A stretch of DNA of 64,000 nt from Parvibaculaceae bacterium Mf 1.05b.01 (GCA_000509225.1 BAOK01000001.1:1950245-2014244); one strand, 5' to 3'; counted from the stretch's first letter, positions 35,403 to 44,996 are shown. The notes: generated by a model not told the origin, from the letters alone. A program made the numbers and translations.

Positions 35403-35438
35403 AAAAAAGGCGCTTTGCTGTCAGCAGAGCGCCTTTTT
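35403..35438. terminator. bidirectional-type intrinsic terminator
   Basis: An 11-bp perfect stem with an A-tract on the 5' side and T-tract on the 3' side (AAAAAGGCGCT with AGCGCCTTTTT) is extended by a T-G pair and a further TGCT/AGCA stem closed by a GTC loop, about 16 bp in all. It ends transcription of the 98-residue gene and, from the other strand, could also stop the downstream TPP-enzyme transcript. Confidence 0.85.
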
Positions 35439-35514
35439 GTGTGTCTGAGATCTGGCCGATAAAGCACATCCGCAGAACTGCGCGGTTTCTACTACATCTC
35501 TGTTTTTGTTTTGC

Positions 35515-35569
35515 GCGTTTCCGGACGGAAAACCGGCCAAGTCTGATTTGGCACTTTTCCTGGAAACGC
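35515..35569 (+). repeat. intergenic double-stem hairpin repeat, copy 2 (with apical extension)
   Basis: Outer stem GCGTTTCC/GGAAACGC, 5' bulge GGAC, 3' bulge T, inner stem GGAAAA/TTTTCC, loop starting CCG and ending CAC as in the other copies. In this copy the loop is 22 nt and contains an extra GCCAA/TTGGC stem, making it the longest of the nine. It ends 6 nt before the stop codon end of the minus-strand TPP-enzyme gene. Confidence 0.85.
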
Positions 35570-35575
35570 TTGCCT

Positions 35576-37120
35576 TCAGATCACTGCTTCGATCAGGTGC
35601 GGGCCCTTTTCTCTCATACAAGCCGCAAACTGTTCAGCAAATTCCTCAGCGGTTTCCGCCCGCATGGAGTTCACGCCCATGCCCTGGCCCAGCTGCACCC
35701 AATCCAGCTCAGGATTGTGCAAGTCCAGCATTGAGAGAGCCTTGGGTCCTGGATTCTCGGCGCCCACCCGCATCAGCTCTACATTGAGGATTGCATAGGA
35801 CCGGTTCGCGAATATCACGGTCGTCACGTCCAGCTTTTCACGCGCCTGCGTCCAAAGTGATTGCAGCGTGTACATTGCGCCGCCATCCCCATGGAGGCAC
35901 ACAACCTTGCGATCCGGACAGGCTACAGCTGCGCCGGTCGCAACCGGCAGGCCTTGACCAATCGCCCCACCTGTCAGCGAGAGATGATCATGGGGCACTG
36001 CGGTCGCCGTATAGATCGCTGGCCCGATGCCACTGGTTGCTGCTTCGTCGGAGACAATCGCACCTTCTGGCAGGTAATGCGCGACCACCTGTCCAGCGGT
36101 GAAGCTGTCGAGCTTGCCAGTCGGCAGGTCTGGCAGTTCCAGTTTGGCAACATTGATCGGTTCGGCTGGTGCACCAACGGCTTCCGCCAAGGCTTCCAAA
36201 GCCCCCGTCCCGTCTTCATGAGGATGGGCCAATACATTGATCTCGCACCCTTCCGGTGTCATCCAGCTGGCTTTGCCGGGATAAGCAAAGAAAGAGACAG
36301 GCGGCTTCGCGCCCACAAGGATCAGCTGTTCGGTGCCAGCCAGATCTTCTTCAATCTGTTCGGAGAAGTAAGGCAGACGGTCCACCATGACCCGACCTGC
36401 GCCACGTTGTATGCGTGCGGTGAATGTATCGCACATGATCCGCGCACCTGTTTTAGAAGCGATCCGCCCGGCAGCCAGCAACCCGTCTTCTTTGAGCGCC
36501 GCACCCCGGATCAGGATCGCGGTCTTTTTCCCGTTTTTCAGCAGTGCGGCAATGCGATCCACTGCGGCGCCTTCAACAGCCGCAGGCCCTACAATGTCGA
36601 GCGCCGGTGAGGGTCCTTCCGCCTCAAGCCAGGCGGTATCTGCGGGCAGAACCAATGTGGCAATCTGACCAGGCGCCGACATGGCAGCCTGTACGGCCCG
36701 CGCACCATCTGCGGCCGCTGTCTTAGGCGACGGCGATGAGTGATACCAACCGGATACTGGTGAGGCGAACCCCTTCAGGTCAGAGGCCAGGGGTGCGTCA
36801 TATTGGGCGTGATAGGTGGCGTGATCGCCAACAATATTGACCAGAGGTGTATCAGCGCGCCGCGCATTGTGAAGATTGGCCAATCCATTTGCGAGGCCAG
36901 GGCCTAGATGGAGCAATGTTGCCGCCGGTTTTTCCGCCATGCGGCCATATCCGTCTGCAGCCCCCGTTACAACGCCTTCAAAGAGCGCCAAAATTGCGCG
37001 CATGCCCTCAACTTTGTCGAGTGCTGCCACAAAGTGCATTTCTGATGTGCCTGGATTTGTGAAGCAAACATCGACACCGCTATCAACAAGCGTCCGGACA
37101 AGGCTTTCCGCACCATTCAT
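35576..37120 (-). CDS. thiamine-diphosphate-dependent enzyme, acetolactate-synthase-like
   Basis: A 514-residue TPP enzyme. The N-terminal domain has the activating Glu in LFEGVVTGAADGYGRM (about 47-62), the middle domain is the FAD/spacer-like fold, and the C-terminal domain has the TPP motif G-D-G-G-A-M through A-N-R-S-Y-A-I-L (about 427-456). The annotation acetolactate synthase large subunit is usual, but no regulatory small subunit is near and the catalytic second Gly-x-x-Gly context differs, so a benzoylformate-decarboxylase-like or oxalyl-CoA-like reaction is also possible. The hairpin copies 2 and 3 flank it. Confidence 0.75.
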   Translation of the reverse strand: MNGAESLVRTLVDSGVDVCFTNPGTSEMHFVAALDKVEGMRAILALFEGVVTGAADGYGRMAEKPAATLLHLGPGLANGLANLHNARRADTPLVNIVGDHATYHAQYDAPLASDLKGFASPVSGWYHSSPSPKTAAADGARAVQAAMSAPGQIATLVLPADTAWLEAEGPSPALDIVGPAAVEGAAVDRIAALLKNGKKTAILIRGAALKEDGLLAAGRIASKTGARIMCDTFTARIQRGAGRVMVDRLPYFSEQIEEDLAGTEQLILVGAKPPVSFFAYPGKASWMTPEGCEINVLAHPHEDGTGALEALAEAVGAPAEPINVAKLELPDLPTGKLDSFTAGQVVAHYLPEGAIVSDEAATSGIGPAIYTATAVPHDHLSLTGGAIGQGLPVATGAAVACPDRKVVCLHGDGGAMYTLQSLWTQAREKLDVTTVIFANRSYAILNVELMRVGAENPGPKALSMLDLHNPELDWVQLGQGMGVNSMRAETAEEFAEQFAACMREKGPHLIEAVI

Positions 37121-37263
37121 GGATTTTCTCCCTGCGAATTATTGGGCCGGGTGTGGTCACATGCGTCCGGCGGGTTTCCTTCATGTTACACGGATCACGG
37201 GCCATAGCGCCATAGGCCGAGATGTCCTCACAATGGAAATGCGCTCGAAGATTATCTGTTGGC

Positions 37264-37308
37264 ACATTCCCGGACGGAAAACCGTAAGCACACTTTTCCT
37301 GGGAATGT
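37264..37308 (+). repeat. intergenic double-stem hairpin repeat, copy 3
   Basis: Outer stem ACATTCCC/GGGAATGT, bulge GGAC, inner stem GGAAAA/TTTTCC, single T, loop starting CCG and ending CAC. Both outer arms differ from the other copies but pair with each other. It ends 2 nt before the stop of the minus-strand dioxygenase gene (37311), so in that mRNA it lies immediately downstream of the stop. Confidence 0.85.
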
Positions 37309-37310
37309 TT

Positions 37311-38312
37311 TTAGAGAGACAACCAAAGTCTGAGAAGATGACGCCGCTCTGCCGGGTCCTTATGGTCTTCATAGTCCGTTCGGGCGTGCAGATTTGTGTG
37401 GTTCGACAGAAGCTGAATGTCGCCGGGCTGCAAATCCATATCCAGATAGATGCCGGGTTCAGCCGCGATCTGCTCATAGGTGTCCAGAAGAGCCTGCTCG
37501 TCCTCGGTGAAGGGTGCGACTTCTGCGTGACGCACTGCGGACCGAAAATAGTCCGCATGATAGAAAGTCCTGAGTTTTCCGCCTGCATAGCAGCAGGGTG
37601 TGATGGGGATGCTGCCGGGTGCATCGCCCTTGGTCTCATTGCGCGAATCCAATTGGAAAGGTTCGAACAGGCGCGCGACCAGGTCCGGCCGTCGTCTGAC
37701 GAGCTCGTTGAAGACGGTTACGGAGCTCACAATCCGGCTCTGGCCGCCCGACTTCGCTTTCTTGAGACAGAGAAGCCCCACCACATCGGCTGCATCACAA
37801 TGATAGTCAATGTTCGCTGACGTCTGATAGAGCCGGACCATGGGATCGGTCTTTGAGGCATTGGTATCTGTCACATGACCTAAAAGGTCGCCCTGCGGGT
37901 TCTGCCCGCCGGGTCGGCCGAGATGCAGACCAAGGCACCAGAAAAAAAGTTCTGCGTCTTCCTGCGACCAGCGCTCAACCGGCACGCCGCGCACGACCTG
38001 AAATCCAACGCCCTCGCCGACTGCATTCCGCCATTCACCGATACGCGGTGCAAGTGTTGGCAGCGGAAAATCTTCCGCAAGTAGATCGCGAGGCGCTTTG
38101 CCGCTGGCCTTAGCAGATGCTAATGCCGCATCGATCTCATCAATCTCCGTTTCGCTCAGGATATGGGCCATCTCCTCCAATGGAGGCAGATCACGTCCGA
38201 TCCAGGCCGCCGGACTGGCGATCTCGGCGGTCGTGACGGTCTCATGAGGCCGATCAAAATAGTGAAGCGCCTGCTCTCCGAAAGAGCGGAAGCCCTGTTG
38301 GGTGTCTGACAT
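37311..38312 (-). CDS. TauD/TfdA-family non-heme iron dioxygenase
   Basis: A 333-residue Fe(II)/2-oxoglutarate-type dioxygenase. The iron-binding H-x-D is in YHCDAADVVGLLCL (about 168-181) and the distal His in SNHTNLHARTDYEDH (about 303), followed by the R that binds 2-oxoglutarate in R-H-L-L-R-L-W-L. The long N-terminal 100 residues are typical of the carnitine/GBBH-like and trimethyllysine-like branch rather than TauD itself. It is divergent from a LysE-type exporter. Substrate unknown; a small amine or sulfonate is possible. Confidence 0.8.
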   Translation of the reverse strand: MSDTQQGFRSFGEQALHYFDRPHETVTTAEIASPAAWIGRDLPPLEEMAHILSETEIDEIDAALASAKASGKAPRDLLAEDFPLPTLAPRIGEWRNAVGEGVGFQVVRGVPVERWSQEDAELFFWCLGLHLGRPGGQNPQGDLLGHVTDTNASKTDPMVRLYQTSANIDYHCDAADVVGLLCLKKAKSGGQSRIVSSVTVFNELVRRRPDLVARLFEPFQLDSRNETKGDAPGSIPITPCCYAGGKLRTFYHADYFRSAVRHAEVAPFTEDEQALLDTYEQIAAEPGIYLDMDLQPGDIQLLSNHTNLHARTDYEDHKDPAERRHLLRLWLSL

Positions 38313-38364
38313 TCTATCCTCCCCGAACCAACCTACTCATCTTAAACCGGCGCGACTATCCTCG

Positions 38365-38997
38365 TCACGCCAGCAGAAGACGCGCAAGAATACCCGCACC
38401 AAACAAAACGATAATGACTGCAGACACTTTGTTCAGAATGGCCAGTCCAGTATCTGTCATGCGGTCGCGAAACAGGGAGACAAAGCCCGTGATTGCCGCC
38501 CACCAGAGAACTGACCCTCCGATCACAGAAGCAACGAGAATGCTTGCGCGCATATAATCTTCTGTGCCGATGGTGAAGTCTGCCACGCCGCCAAAAATCG
38601 CAATAAAGCCCAGCATGGTCGCCGGATTGGTGATGGTAAGAAAAAAAGTGACGGAAATCACAGGCAGCAAATCCCCCAGACTTCCCTCCGGCAGTTTGTC
38701 GTCCAGGTGGGGGTGGTCAAACCAGGTGCGAACGCCAAGCCCCAGCAGAAAGACGCCACCTATCAGCTGCAACCAGCCGGAATAGGCCGCCACAAAGCTG
38801 ATCACCGCCGTCACGCCAAAGGCGGCAACGATTGCAAACACACCATCGCCCACGGCCGCGCCTGCGCCAGACACGAAGCCGTTCAGCATGCCGTATTTCA
38901 ATGTCCGGCGAATGCAGATCAGATTGACCGGGCCTATCGGGGCTGCCACAGCCACCCCGATCAAAAGCCCGCTCAATATGAGGACCAGAATATCCAT
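38365..38997 (-). CDS. LysE/RhtB-family amino-acid exporter
   Basis: A 210-residue inner-membrane exporter with about six hydrophobic spans. The first carries the family signature L-x-G-x-x-V-A-A-P-I-G-P-V-N-L-I-C-I-R-R (residues 15-31 region), and GAAVGDGVFA follows the second. LysE-type proteins export amino acids or small metabolites and so prevent toxic build-up. It lies between a feruloyl-CoA-synthetase-like gene and the TauD-like gene with 50-nt gaps, so it could be in the same transcript as either. The cargo cannot be inferred. Confidence 0.85.
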   Translation of the reverse strand: MDILVLILSGLLIGVAVAAPIGPVNLICIRRTLKYGMLNGFVSGAGAAVGDGVFAIVAAFGVTAVISFVAAYSGWLQLIGGVFLLGLGVRTWFDHPHLDDKLPEGSLGDLLPVISVTFFLTITNPATMLGFIAIFGGVADFTIGTEDYMRASILVASVIGGSVLWWAAITGFVSLFRDRMTDTGLAILNKVSAVIIVLFGAGILARLLLA

Positions 38998-39022
38998 GAG
39001 GCTTTTAGCCTATCCGCCCTGC

Positions 39023-40885
39023 CTAAAGGACAACCACGTCATTGCCCGGCGTTTCCGCGTAAAGCTTCTTCACCAGATCATCTCGGCGCGCCAAGGCCGT
39101 TGATTGATTGATGTAGCCCTTGTCGGTGAGTTCACCCTTGTCGACGCTGGGTGGTTCCACCATGAGAAGTGCCCGCTTGATGCGTGTGCTGGAGCCGGGA
39201 TTTTCCTGATTATGTGTGCGCAATCCCTCCGCCAGAGTTTCCAGAACCTTTGGATGACGAACCAACTCTTCGACCGGCAAATCGCCTTCGCCCGCACATG
39301 CCTGACACGCAGCCAGATTGGGAAAGCCCAAGATGCCGATATAGGCTTTGTCCAGGCCGGCAACCAGAGCGTCCTGCAAGATGCCGTTTGAACTGCCGAC
39401 AGCTTGTACCCGCAAACGCCCGGCGCTCACCCAGGTGCCTGTTGACAGCTTAAAGTCCTCGACCACACGCCCATCAAACACCAGGCCTTCGGCAGGGTTC
39501 TCGGGATCAACAAATTTAGCTGCATCGCCCAGCTTGTAGAAGCCCTCTTCGTCAAAAGCGTCTGCTGTCTTTTCTGGATTTTTATAGTAACCCGTGGTGA
39601 TGCAGTCGCCCTTCACACGCACTTCGCTCTTGGAGCCTGTGGGTACCAGCTTGATTTCGATGCCTGGAAGCGGCAGGCCCAGAAGGCCCATGCGTTCCGT
39701 CGCCCAATGGACATTCATGATTGTCGGCGCCGTCTCTGTTGCGCCATAGCCCGACGACAGGATCATGCGTTCGCCAATGGTGCGAATGGAAACTTTTTGA
39801 AGACGGTCATAAAGATCCTGCGCCAGCGCTGCGCCGCCATAGGAAAGGAACTTTACGCGGGAGAAGAAATTCTTCGCCAGCGCGTCGTCTTCCTCCAACG
39901 CCGAGATCAAGAGGCCATAGGCCGCCGGTACATTGGAATAAGTTGTCGGTGCAATCTCTCGCAGGTTCTGAAGCGTTTCTTCAAAGCCACCAGGTACGGG
40001 GCGGCCGCCATCTATATAAAGCGTGCCACCTGAGGTCAGAAGGTTATTCAGAACTGCATTGCCGCCAAAGCAATGGTTCCAGGGCAACCAGTTCAGAAGG
40101 ACCGGCGGCTCCTCATCTTCATCTTTGACGATGAGATTTTCGCCCATCACGGAATTCATGCACATCATGCGATGGGTCGTGATGACCGCCTTGGGCATGC
40201 CGGTGGAGCCTGACGTGAAGAGGTATTTGGACACCATGTCCCAGTTGAGACCGGCATAGCTTTCTTCGACAGCTGCTGTCGGTTCCGTGGCGACCAATTC
40301 TGCATAGGTGATGTCACATGGACCTTCACAGGCCACGATAGGAATACCGGTGAGATCAAGGGCGGCAAGTGCCCCCTCAAATGGCGGTGAGTCCTGAACG
40401 AAGATCATCTTGGGCTGAATAAGGTCGACAACATATTTCAGCTTCTCATGATCGGAACTCATGAGGGAGTAAGATGGCGACACAGGCACGGCAGGCGCGC
40501 CGGCCAGGATCGCGCCATAGGTCATGAGCGCATGCTCAATGGAATTGCCGGAGAGGATCATGAGCGGCGCATCTTGAGAGAGCCCCCGTGCCAACATGCC
40601 CGCCGCCAACGCGTTTACGCGGGCATTGGCCTGCGAATAGGTAACTGTTTCCCAATCACCAAATTGTTGTCCCTCACGCGGCGCAAGGCGTTTGCCGAGC
40701 CACACATGATCGGGACGTTCAGCCGCCCATTTGCGCAAAGGTTCAATCAGGTTGGATGCGGGCTCGCCCACAGGATGGGGATTGCGCAACACGATGCTGC
40801 CATCCGGGCGCTCATCTATCTCGACGCGACGCTCCGCATAGTTCACCTGCCTGTAGGGGAGCAGAGTCTCAGCTGGCATATCCAT
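39023..40885 (-). CDS. AMP-forming acyl-CoA synthetase, feruloyl-CoA synthetase-like
   Basis: A 620-residue ANL-superfamily ligase that activates a carboxylic acid with ATP and CoA. The P-loop SKYLFTSGSTGMPKAV (about 215-230), GYGATETAP motif and the D-x-x-x-K-L-S-T-G-x-W-V-S core are intact. Full-length match and the short G-D-G-R-V-x-E-D-F-K-L-S style are those of feruloyl-CoA synthetase rather than generic fatty acyl ligases. If so, it would open a lignin-derived phenylpropanoid pathway, but the matching hydratase-aldolase is not here. It is 38 nt downstream of the AcuI-type gene on the same strand. Confidence 0.75.
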   Translation of the reverse strand: MDMPAETLLPYRQVNYAERRVEIDERPDGSIVLRNPHPVGEPASNLIEPLRKWAAERPDHVWLGKRLAPREGQQFGDWETVTYSQANARVNALAAGMLARGLSQDAPLMILSGNSIEHALMTYGAILAGAPAVPVSPSYSLMSSDHEKLKYVVDLIQPKMIFVQDSPPFEGALAALDLTGIPIVACEGPCDITYAELVATEPTAAVEESYAGLNWDMVSKYLFTSGSTGMPKAVITTHRMMCMNSVMGENLIVKDEDEEPPVLLNWLPWNHCFGGNAVLNNLLTSGGTLYIDGGRPVPGGFEETLQNLREIAPTTYSNVPAAYGLLISALEEDDALAKNFFSRVKFLSYGGAALAQDLYDRLQKVSIRTIGERMILSSGYGATETAPTIMNVHWATERMGLLGLPLPGIEIKLVPTGSKSEVRVKGDCITTGYYKNPEKTADAFDEEGFYKLGDAAKFVDPENPAEGLVFDGRVVEDFKLSTGTWVSAGRLRVQAVGSSNGILQDALVAGLDKAYIGILGFPNLAACQACAGEGDLPVEELVRHPKVLETLAEGLRTHNQENPGSSTRIKRALLMVEPPSVDKGELTDKGYINQSTALARRDDLVKKLYAETPGNDVVVL

Positions 40886-40923
40886 TAGGCTTCCTCCTCA
40901 AAGCAATCTGTATGCAGTTTGGC

Positions 40924-41916
40924 TTAGGCGTTGACGTCGACAACGACGCGTCCGCGAACCTGGCCTGCGAGGATCTTGGGCGCAATCTCAGTCACACCGC
41001 TCAAGCCCACTGTCTCGGTCATGGCATCAAGCTTCGCCATGTCGAGATCAGTTGCGAGGCGGTTCCACGCGTCCTGCCGCTTTTCGATGGGCGCCATCAC
41101 GGAATCGATCCCAATCAGCTGCACACCGCGCAGGATGAAGGGCATCACTGTTGAGGGCAGATCCGGCCCTTGGGCCAATCCACACGCAGTCACCGCGCCA
41201 CCATATTTGGTCTGCGCAATCACATTTGCCAGCGTCTTGCTGCCAACCGCGTCAACCGCGCCGGCCCAGCGTTCTTTGCCCAGAGGGCGGCCTTCGCCTG
41301 AGAGCTCATCGCGGTCAATGATTTCTGCAGCGCCTAAGCCTTTGAGATAGTCCGCTTCAGACGCGCGGCCCGTTGAGGCGATGACGCGATAGCCAAGCTT
41401 CGCAAGAAGCGCAATGGCCACGGAGCCCACGCCACCCGCAGCACCCGTCACAACAATATCGCCTGCGTCGGGCGTGATGCCCTGACGTTCCAGACCCCGC
41501 ACACACAGCATGGAGGTATAGCCCGCCGTCCCAATCGCCATGGCGCGTTCGGGCGAAATGCCGTCAGGCAGAGCAACGAGCCAGTCGCCCTTCACGCGGG
41601 CGCGCTGGGAATAGCCGCCAAAATGCGTTTCTCCAACGCCCCAACCGTTGAGGATGACCTTGTCGCCTGCTTTCCAGCTGCCATGCTCTGACTTTGTGAC
41701 GGTGCCGACGAAATCAATCCCCGGAATGATCGGCCAGGTGCGCACTACAGGTGCGGCGCCTGTCAGCGCCAGGCCGTCTTTATAGTTGATCGTTGAGTGG
41801 GTGACCTCGACCGTCACATCGCCGTCCATCAGATCATTTTCGGTCAACTCAACAATATTGGCCTCTTGTCCGTCGTCGGTTTTGGAGAGCTGGAGGGCGC
41901 GAAAGGTGTCACTCAT
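40924..41916 (-). CDS. acryloyl-CoA reductase-type zinc-free MDR oxidoreductase (AcuI/YhdH)
   Basis: A 330-residue medium-chain NADPH oxidoreductase. The substrate-loop ING-like segment [15 protein letters not shown] (about 39-53) and the nucleotide site [24 protein letters not shown] (about 148-171) fit the AcuI/YhdH branch, which reduces acryloyl-CoA to propionyl-CoA. AcuI is used in DMSP breakdown, and a DmdC-like dehydrogenase occurs elsewhere in the window, but no dddP, dmdA or dddL is visible, so a general acrylyl-CoA detoxification role is equally likely. It is divergent from a small VOC protein. Confidence 0.78.
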   Translation of the reverse strand: MSDTFRALQLSKTDDGQEANIVELTENDLMDGDVTVEVTHSTINYKDGLALTGAAPVVRTWPIIPGIDFVGTVTKSEHGSWKAGDKVILNGWGVGETHFGGYSQRARVKGDWLVALPDGISPERAMAIGTAGYTSMLCVRGLERQGITPDAGDIVVTGAAGGVGSVAIALLAKLGYRVIASTGRASEADYLKGLGAAEIIDRDELSGEGRPLGKERWAGAVDAVGSKTLANVIAQTKYGGAVTACGLAQGPDLPSTVMPFILRGVQLIGIDSVMAPIEKRQDAWNRLATDLDMAKLDAMTETVGLSGVTEIAPKILAGQVRGRVVVDVNA

Positions 41917-42081
41917 GAGATTTCCCTATGTCATGTGGTGCGCGGCTTTGTTGGCTCATGGAGCCGCAGCGCTGCCGATTGTTGATTTTGTTGGGCACAA
42001 CCCACCTGAAAACAGGCGTCTGGTCAAGCAATCCTCCTTAAAGCAGCTCGAAAACCAAGATTTGTGGGATAAACTACTCCC

Positions 42082-42507
42082 ATGCGCCCCGCTTTTACCC
42101 ATATCGCCCTTCATGTGGCCAATCTCGACCGGTCGATACGGTTTTATGAGGATTATTGTGGCCTTGAGACGGTGCATCTGCGCGATGAGCCAGAAGGCGC
42201 CAACGTGGCATGGCTTGCCGAACCCGACAAAGGGGAGGAGTTCGTGGTGGTTCTGATCGACAAGGGTAGCCCGCTGCCGCAGCCGGAGGGCGATTTTAGC
42301 CATCTGGGCTTTGCCTTGGAGAGCAAACAGGCTGTTGATGATGTTGCCGCGCGCGGTGGAGACCTACTTGCCTGGCCGCCACGTCAGGCTCCCTATCCGG
42401 TTGGCTATTATTGCGCGCTCAAAGACCCGGACGGGCGGTTTATCGAATTTTCCTACGGCCAGCCGCTAGGTCCCGGCGCGGAGCTCGCAGAATCGACGGG
42501 CGATTAG
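42082..42507 (+). CDS. single-domain VOC protein (glyoxalase fold)
   Basis: A 141-residue VOC protein. It starts THIALHVANLDRSIRFYEDYCGLETV, the beta-alpha-beta module with a metal His, and has G-D-F-S-H-L-G-F (the second His) and the late Glu in R-F-I-E-F-S. One domain is present, so a functional dimer is expected. Glyoxalase I, fosfomycin-resistance and dioxygenase roles are all possible. The last 4 nt overlap the end of the convergent dihydroorotase gene. No ribosome site is strong; the ATG was the only sensible start. Confidence 0.8.
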   Translation: MRPAFTHIALHVANLDRSIRFYEDYCGLETVHLRDEPEGANVAWLAEPDKGEEFVVVLIDKGSPLPQPEGDFSHLGFALESKQAVDDVAARGGDLLAWPPRQAPYPVGYYCALKDPDGRFIEFSYGQPLGPGAELAESTGD

Positions 42508-43853
42508 CCGCGCGGCAGCACTTCGGTGAAGGTCACCGGCTCACCGCCAGCTTTCCCGGTAATTTCATCATCCCACATAACCTTGCGACCGCGGATCACT
42601 GTGCCAACGGGCCAGCCCGTCATGGTGCGACCGCTGAATGCACTCCATTTAGAAACGGACGCGATCCAGTCATCTTCGATGGTTCGGCTCTTCTTCATGT
42701 CCACAATGGTGAGATCCGCGTCATAGCCAACAGCGATGCGGCCTTTACGGGCTGTTCCGAATACGCGGTTTGGACCATGTGATGTCAGGTCCACAAAACG
42801 TTCAAGGCTGAGCTTACCTTCATTCACATAGTTCAGCATGACTGGTACGAAAGTCTGCACGCCCGGCATGCCGGACGGTGCCTTCGGATAGGCTTGTGAT
42901 TTCTCCTCTAGCGTATGAGGCGAGTGGTCGGTGGCCACGATGTCCACAATGCCCGCGGCAATCCCTGCCCAAAGGCCCGCACGATGTTCTGCTGTTCGGA
43001 TGGGCGGGTTCATGAGCGCGCGGGTTCCGATCTCCTGGTAGCAATCCGGTGCCGCAAACGTCAGATGCTGAGGTGTGACCTCAACGGTGGCAATGTCTTT
43101 GTTGGCTGCAAGGATCGGCATCTCATCTGCCGTGGTGATGTGGAGCACATGGATACGCGCGCCCTCCTCTCGCGCAAGCCGGAGAAGCCGCTCGGTACAT
43201 TGAACGGCTGTTTGAACATCGCGCCAGACCGGATGGGTTTCGGGCTTATCCAGTTCTGCCAATTCACGACGTTCCCGCAGCCGGTACTCGTCTTCGGAGT
43301 GAACAGCGCAGCGGCGGTTGATGGCGCGCAGCACGGCACGAACGTGATCATCATCAGGCACCAACAAATTGCCCGTGGATGACCCCATAAAGATCTTCAC
43401 CCCACAACAGCCTGGCTCGCGCTCAAGGTCTGCAAGGATGTCTGCGTTCTCAGTGGTTGCCCCCGCGTAGAACGCATAGTCGCATTGCATGCGGTGATGA
43501 GCGCGGCTCACCTTGTCGGCCAATGCTTCTGAATTTGTGGTCGGTGGCTTGGTGTTGGGCATTTCGAAAACCGCCGTCACACCGCCCAAGACTGCAGCAT
43601 TGCCACCGGCTTCCAGATCTTCCTTATGCTCGTTGCCCGGCTCGCGCATATGGACCTGGGTATCGATGACGCCCGGCAGGACGTGCAGGCCTGTCACATC
43701 AATGCGTTCGCCCGCATCCGCTTTTGACAGGTCCCCAATGGCAGCGATGCGCCCGTCCCGAATGCCTACATCGGTAGTTCCCGTCCCGTCCTGATTGACG
43801 ACAGTCCCGCCTGAATAGATGGCATCAAAGGTCGCTGGGAAAATTTCGGACAC
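42504..43853 (-). CDS. pyrC: dihydroorotase
   Basis: A 449-residue type I dihydroorotase that closes carbamoyl-aspartate to dihydroorotate in pyrimidine synthesis. The first metal motif D-x-H-x-R is written D-T-Q-V-H-M-R (about 63-69), followed by a K in GVKIFMGSS that may be carboxylated, E-D-E and H-x-x-H metal residues, and an ATDHSPHT near 305. The family has been split between PyrC, AllB-like and hydantoinase-like enzymes; the ATDHSPHT and D-x-H-x-R pair with this length favour PyrC. It overlaps the end of the VOC gene by 4 nt and is followed by a glycosyltransferase. Confidence 0.78.
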   Translation of the reverse strand: MSEIFPATFDAIYSGGTVVNQDGTGTTDVGIRDGRIAAIGDLSKADAGERIDVTGLHVLPGVIDTQVHMREPGNEHKEDLEAGGNAAVLGGVTAVFEMPNTKPPTTNSEALADKVSRAHHRMQCDYAFYAGATTENADILADLEREPGCCGVKIFMGSSTGNLLVPDDDHVRAVLRAINRRCAVHSEDEYRLRERRELAELDKPETHPVWRDVQTAVQCTERLLRLAREEGARIHVLHITTADEMPILAANKDIATVEVTPQHLTFAAPDCYQEIGTRALMNPPIRTAEHRAGLWAGIAAGIVDIVATDHSPHTLEEKSQAYPKAPSGMPGVQTFVPVMLNYVNEGKLSLERFVDLTSHGPNRVFGTARKGRIAVGYDADLTIVDMKKSRTIEDDWIASVSKWSAFSGRTMTGWPVGTVIRGRKVMWDDEITGKAGGEPVTFTEVLPRG

Positions 43854-43893
43854 AAAGGTCTCCTTGTCAATTTCTTGGGCCTGTTTATCGGGC

Positions 43894-44841
43894 CTAGTTA
43901 TCGCCGACCCGGTCTAGGAGGTCGCTTGCCGCTTTGACGACCCGGTCGACGGTCAAGTCGGTCATGGCGCTGTCAGGGCTATCAAAATCATATACCGGGT
44001 CTGAGATGATCTCATCATAAGGACGGCCTCGTATAGAGGCACAATTGTCGCCCCAGGGAGCATAGAGATCATCCCGTGTGGGCCCAAAAAGCCCCAGCGT
44101 CGGGATACCGGCCGCCGCCGCTAGATGCATAAGGCCGGAATCATTCCCGACGAACAGGGCTGCCCGCTCAAATTGCGCATAAGTATCAATGAGATCGGCC
44201 CCAATCTGGTCGATCAGCCGGTCTTGAGGGACAGCATCATAGAGTGCTTTCGCCTGGGTTTCCTCACCTGGTCCACCGGTCAGGAGAAGGTGCGCGCCCC
44301 CCAGCCGACCTCCAGGACCGGTCATTGCCTGCACAAGTTCGGCATACCGCTCCTGCGGCCACATTTTCTTTGGCCAATTGGCAGTCGGCCCAATTGCGAG
44401 AATAGGAACTCCCTCAGGCAGCAGGACCTTCGCCCGTGCCCGCGTAATCTCACTTGGCCATAATCTGGGCGAGGGGGGCGGATTGAGACCCAACACCCCG
44501 CCAATATGCTCGACGCGAGGCATCGTGTGATCGGGTTTCAGGACAAACCGTTTCCCGGCGCGGAGCACATAAGCTGTCGCCGACCCGCGAATATCGACGA
44601 CTACATCCCAGCGGGTGCCAAACGTTTCCCGGAGCAATCGCCACCAATGGAGAGAATATTTCTCCTTACGCATCACATGGACTTTAGACACACCAGGTGC
44701 ACCCGCAAACATAGGCGCGGCGACCGGACCGCAGGCCACCACAATGTCCGGGTCGTCGAGGGTCTCCATCAAATGCCCCAGCACACCGGTGGACATGATG
44801 GCGTCCCCGATCCGATTTGAGGTGATGAAAAGAAGGCGCAT
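43894..44841 (-). CDS. glycosyltransferase family 9 (heptosyltransferase-like)
   Basis: A 315-residue GT9 enzyme that adds a sugar, in the known cases L-glycero-D-manno-heptose, to an acceptor in the LPS core. The N-terminus LLFITSNRIGDAIMSTGVLGHL is the GT9 G-D-x-x-x-x-x-x-x-x-x-L segment, and the C-terminal half has the donor-binding ATGPTANWPKK-like turn and VGNDSGLMHLAAAAGIPTLGLFGP (about 231-254), the latter a signature of WaaC/WaaF/RfaQ. No other LPS gene is nearby, so the exact linkage is unknown. Confidence 0.85.
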   Translation of the reverse strand: MRLLFITSNRIGDAIMSTGVLGHLMETLDDPDIVVACGPVAAPMFAGAPGVSKVHVMRKEKYSLHWWRLLRETFGTRWDVVVDIRGSATAYVLRAGKRFVLKPDHTMPRVEHIGGVLGLNPPPSPRLWPSEITRARAKVLLPEGVPILAIGPTANWPKKMWPQERYAELVQAMTGPGGRLGGAHLLLTGGPGEETQAKALYDAVPQDRLIDQIGADLIDTYAQFERAALFVGNDSGLMHLAAAAGIPTLGLFGPTRDDLYAPWGDNCASIRGRPYDEIISDPVYDFDSPDSAMTDLTVDRVVKAASDLLDRVGDN

Positions 44842-44996
44842 GGGGCGTGGTGATCCTGTTTTATGACCTTCCCGGTTATAGGTGGGCCGACCCGCCCTGC
44901 CAAGGCATGTTGCGCGTGAGCTTCCGCTTGCGGGGCAGCGACGGGCGACTTACATCTAAGGCTCCTCATTTCGATGGAAAAACACAAGGTGGTCCT

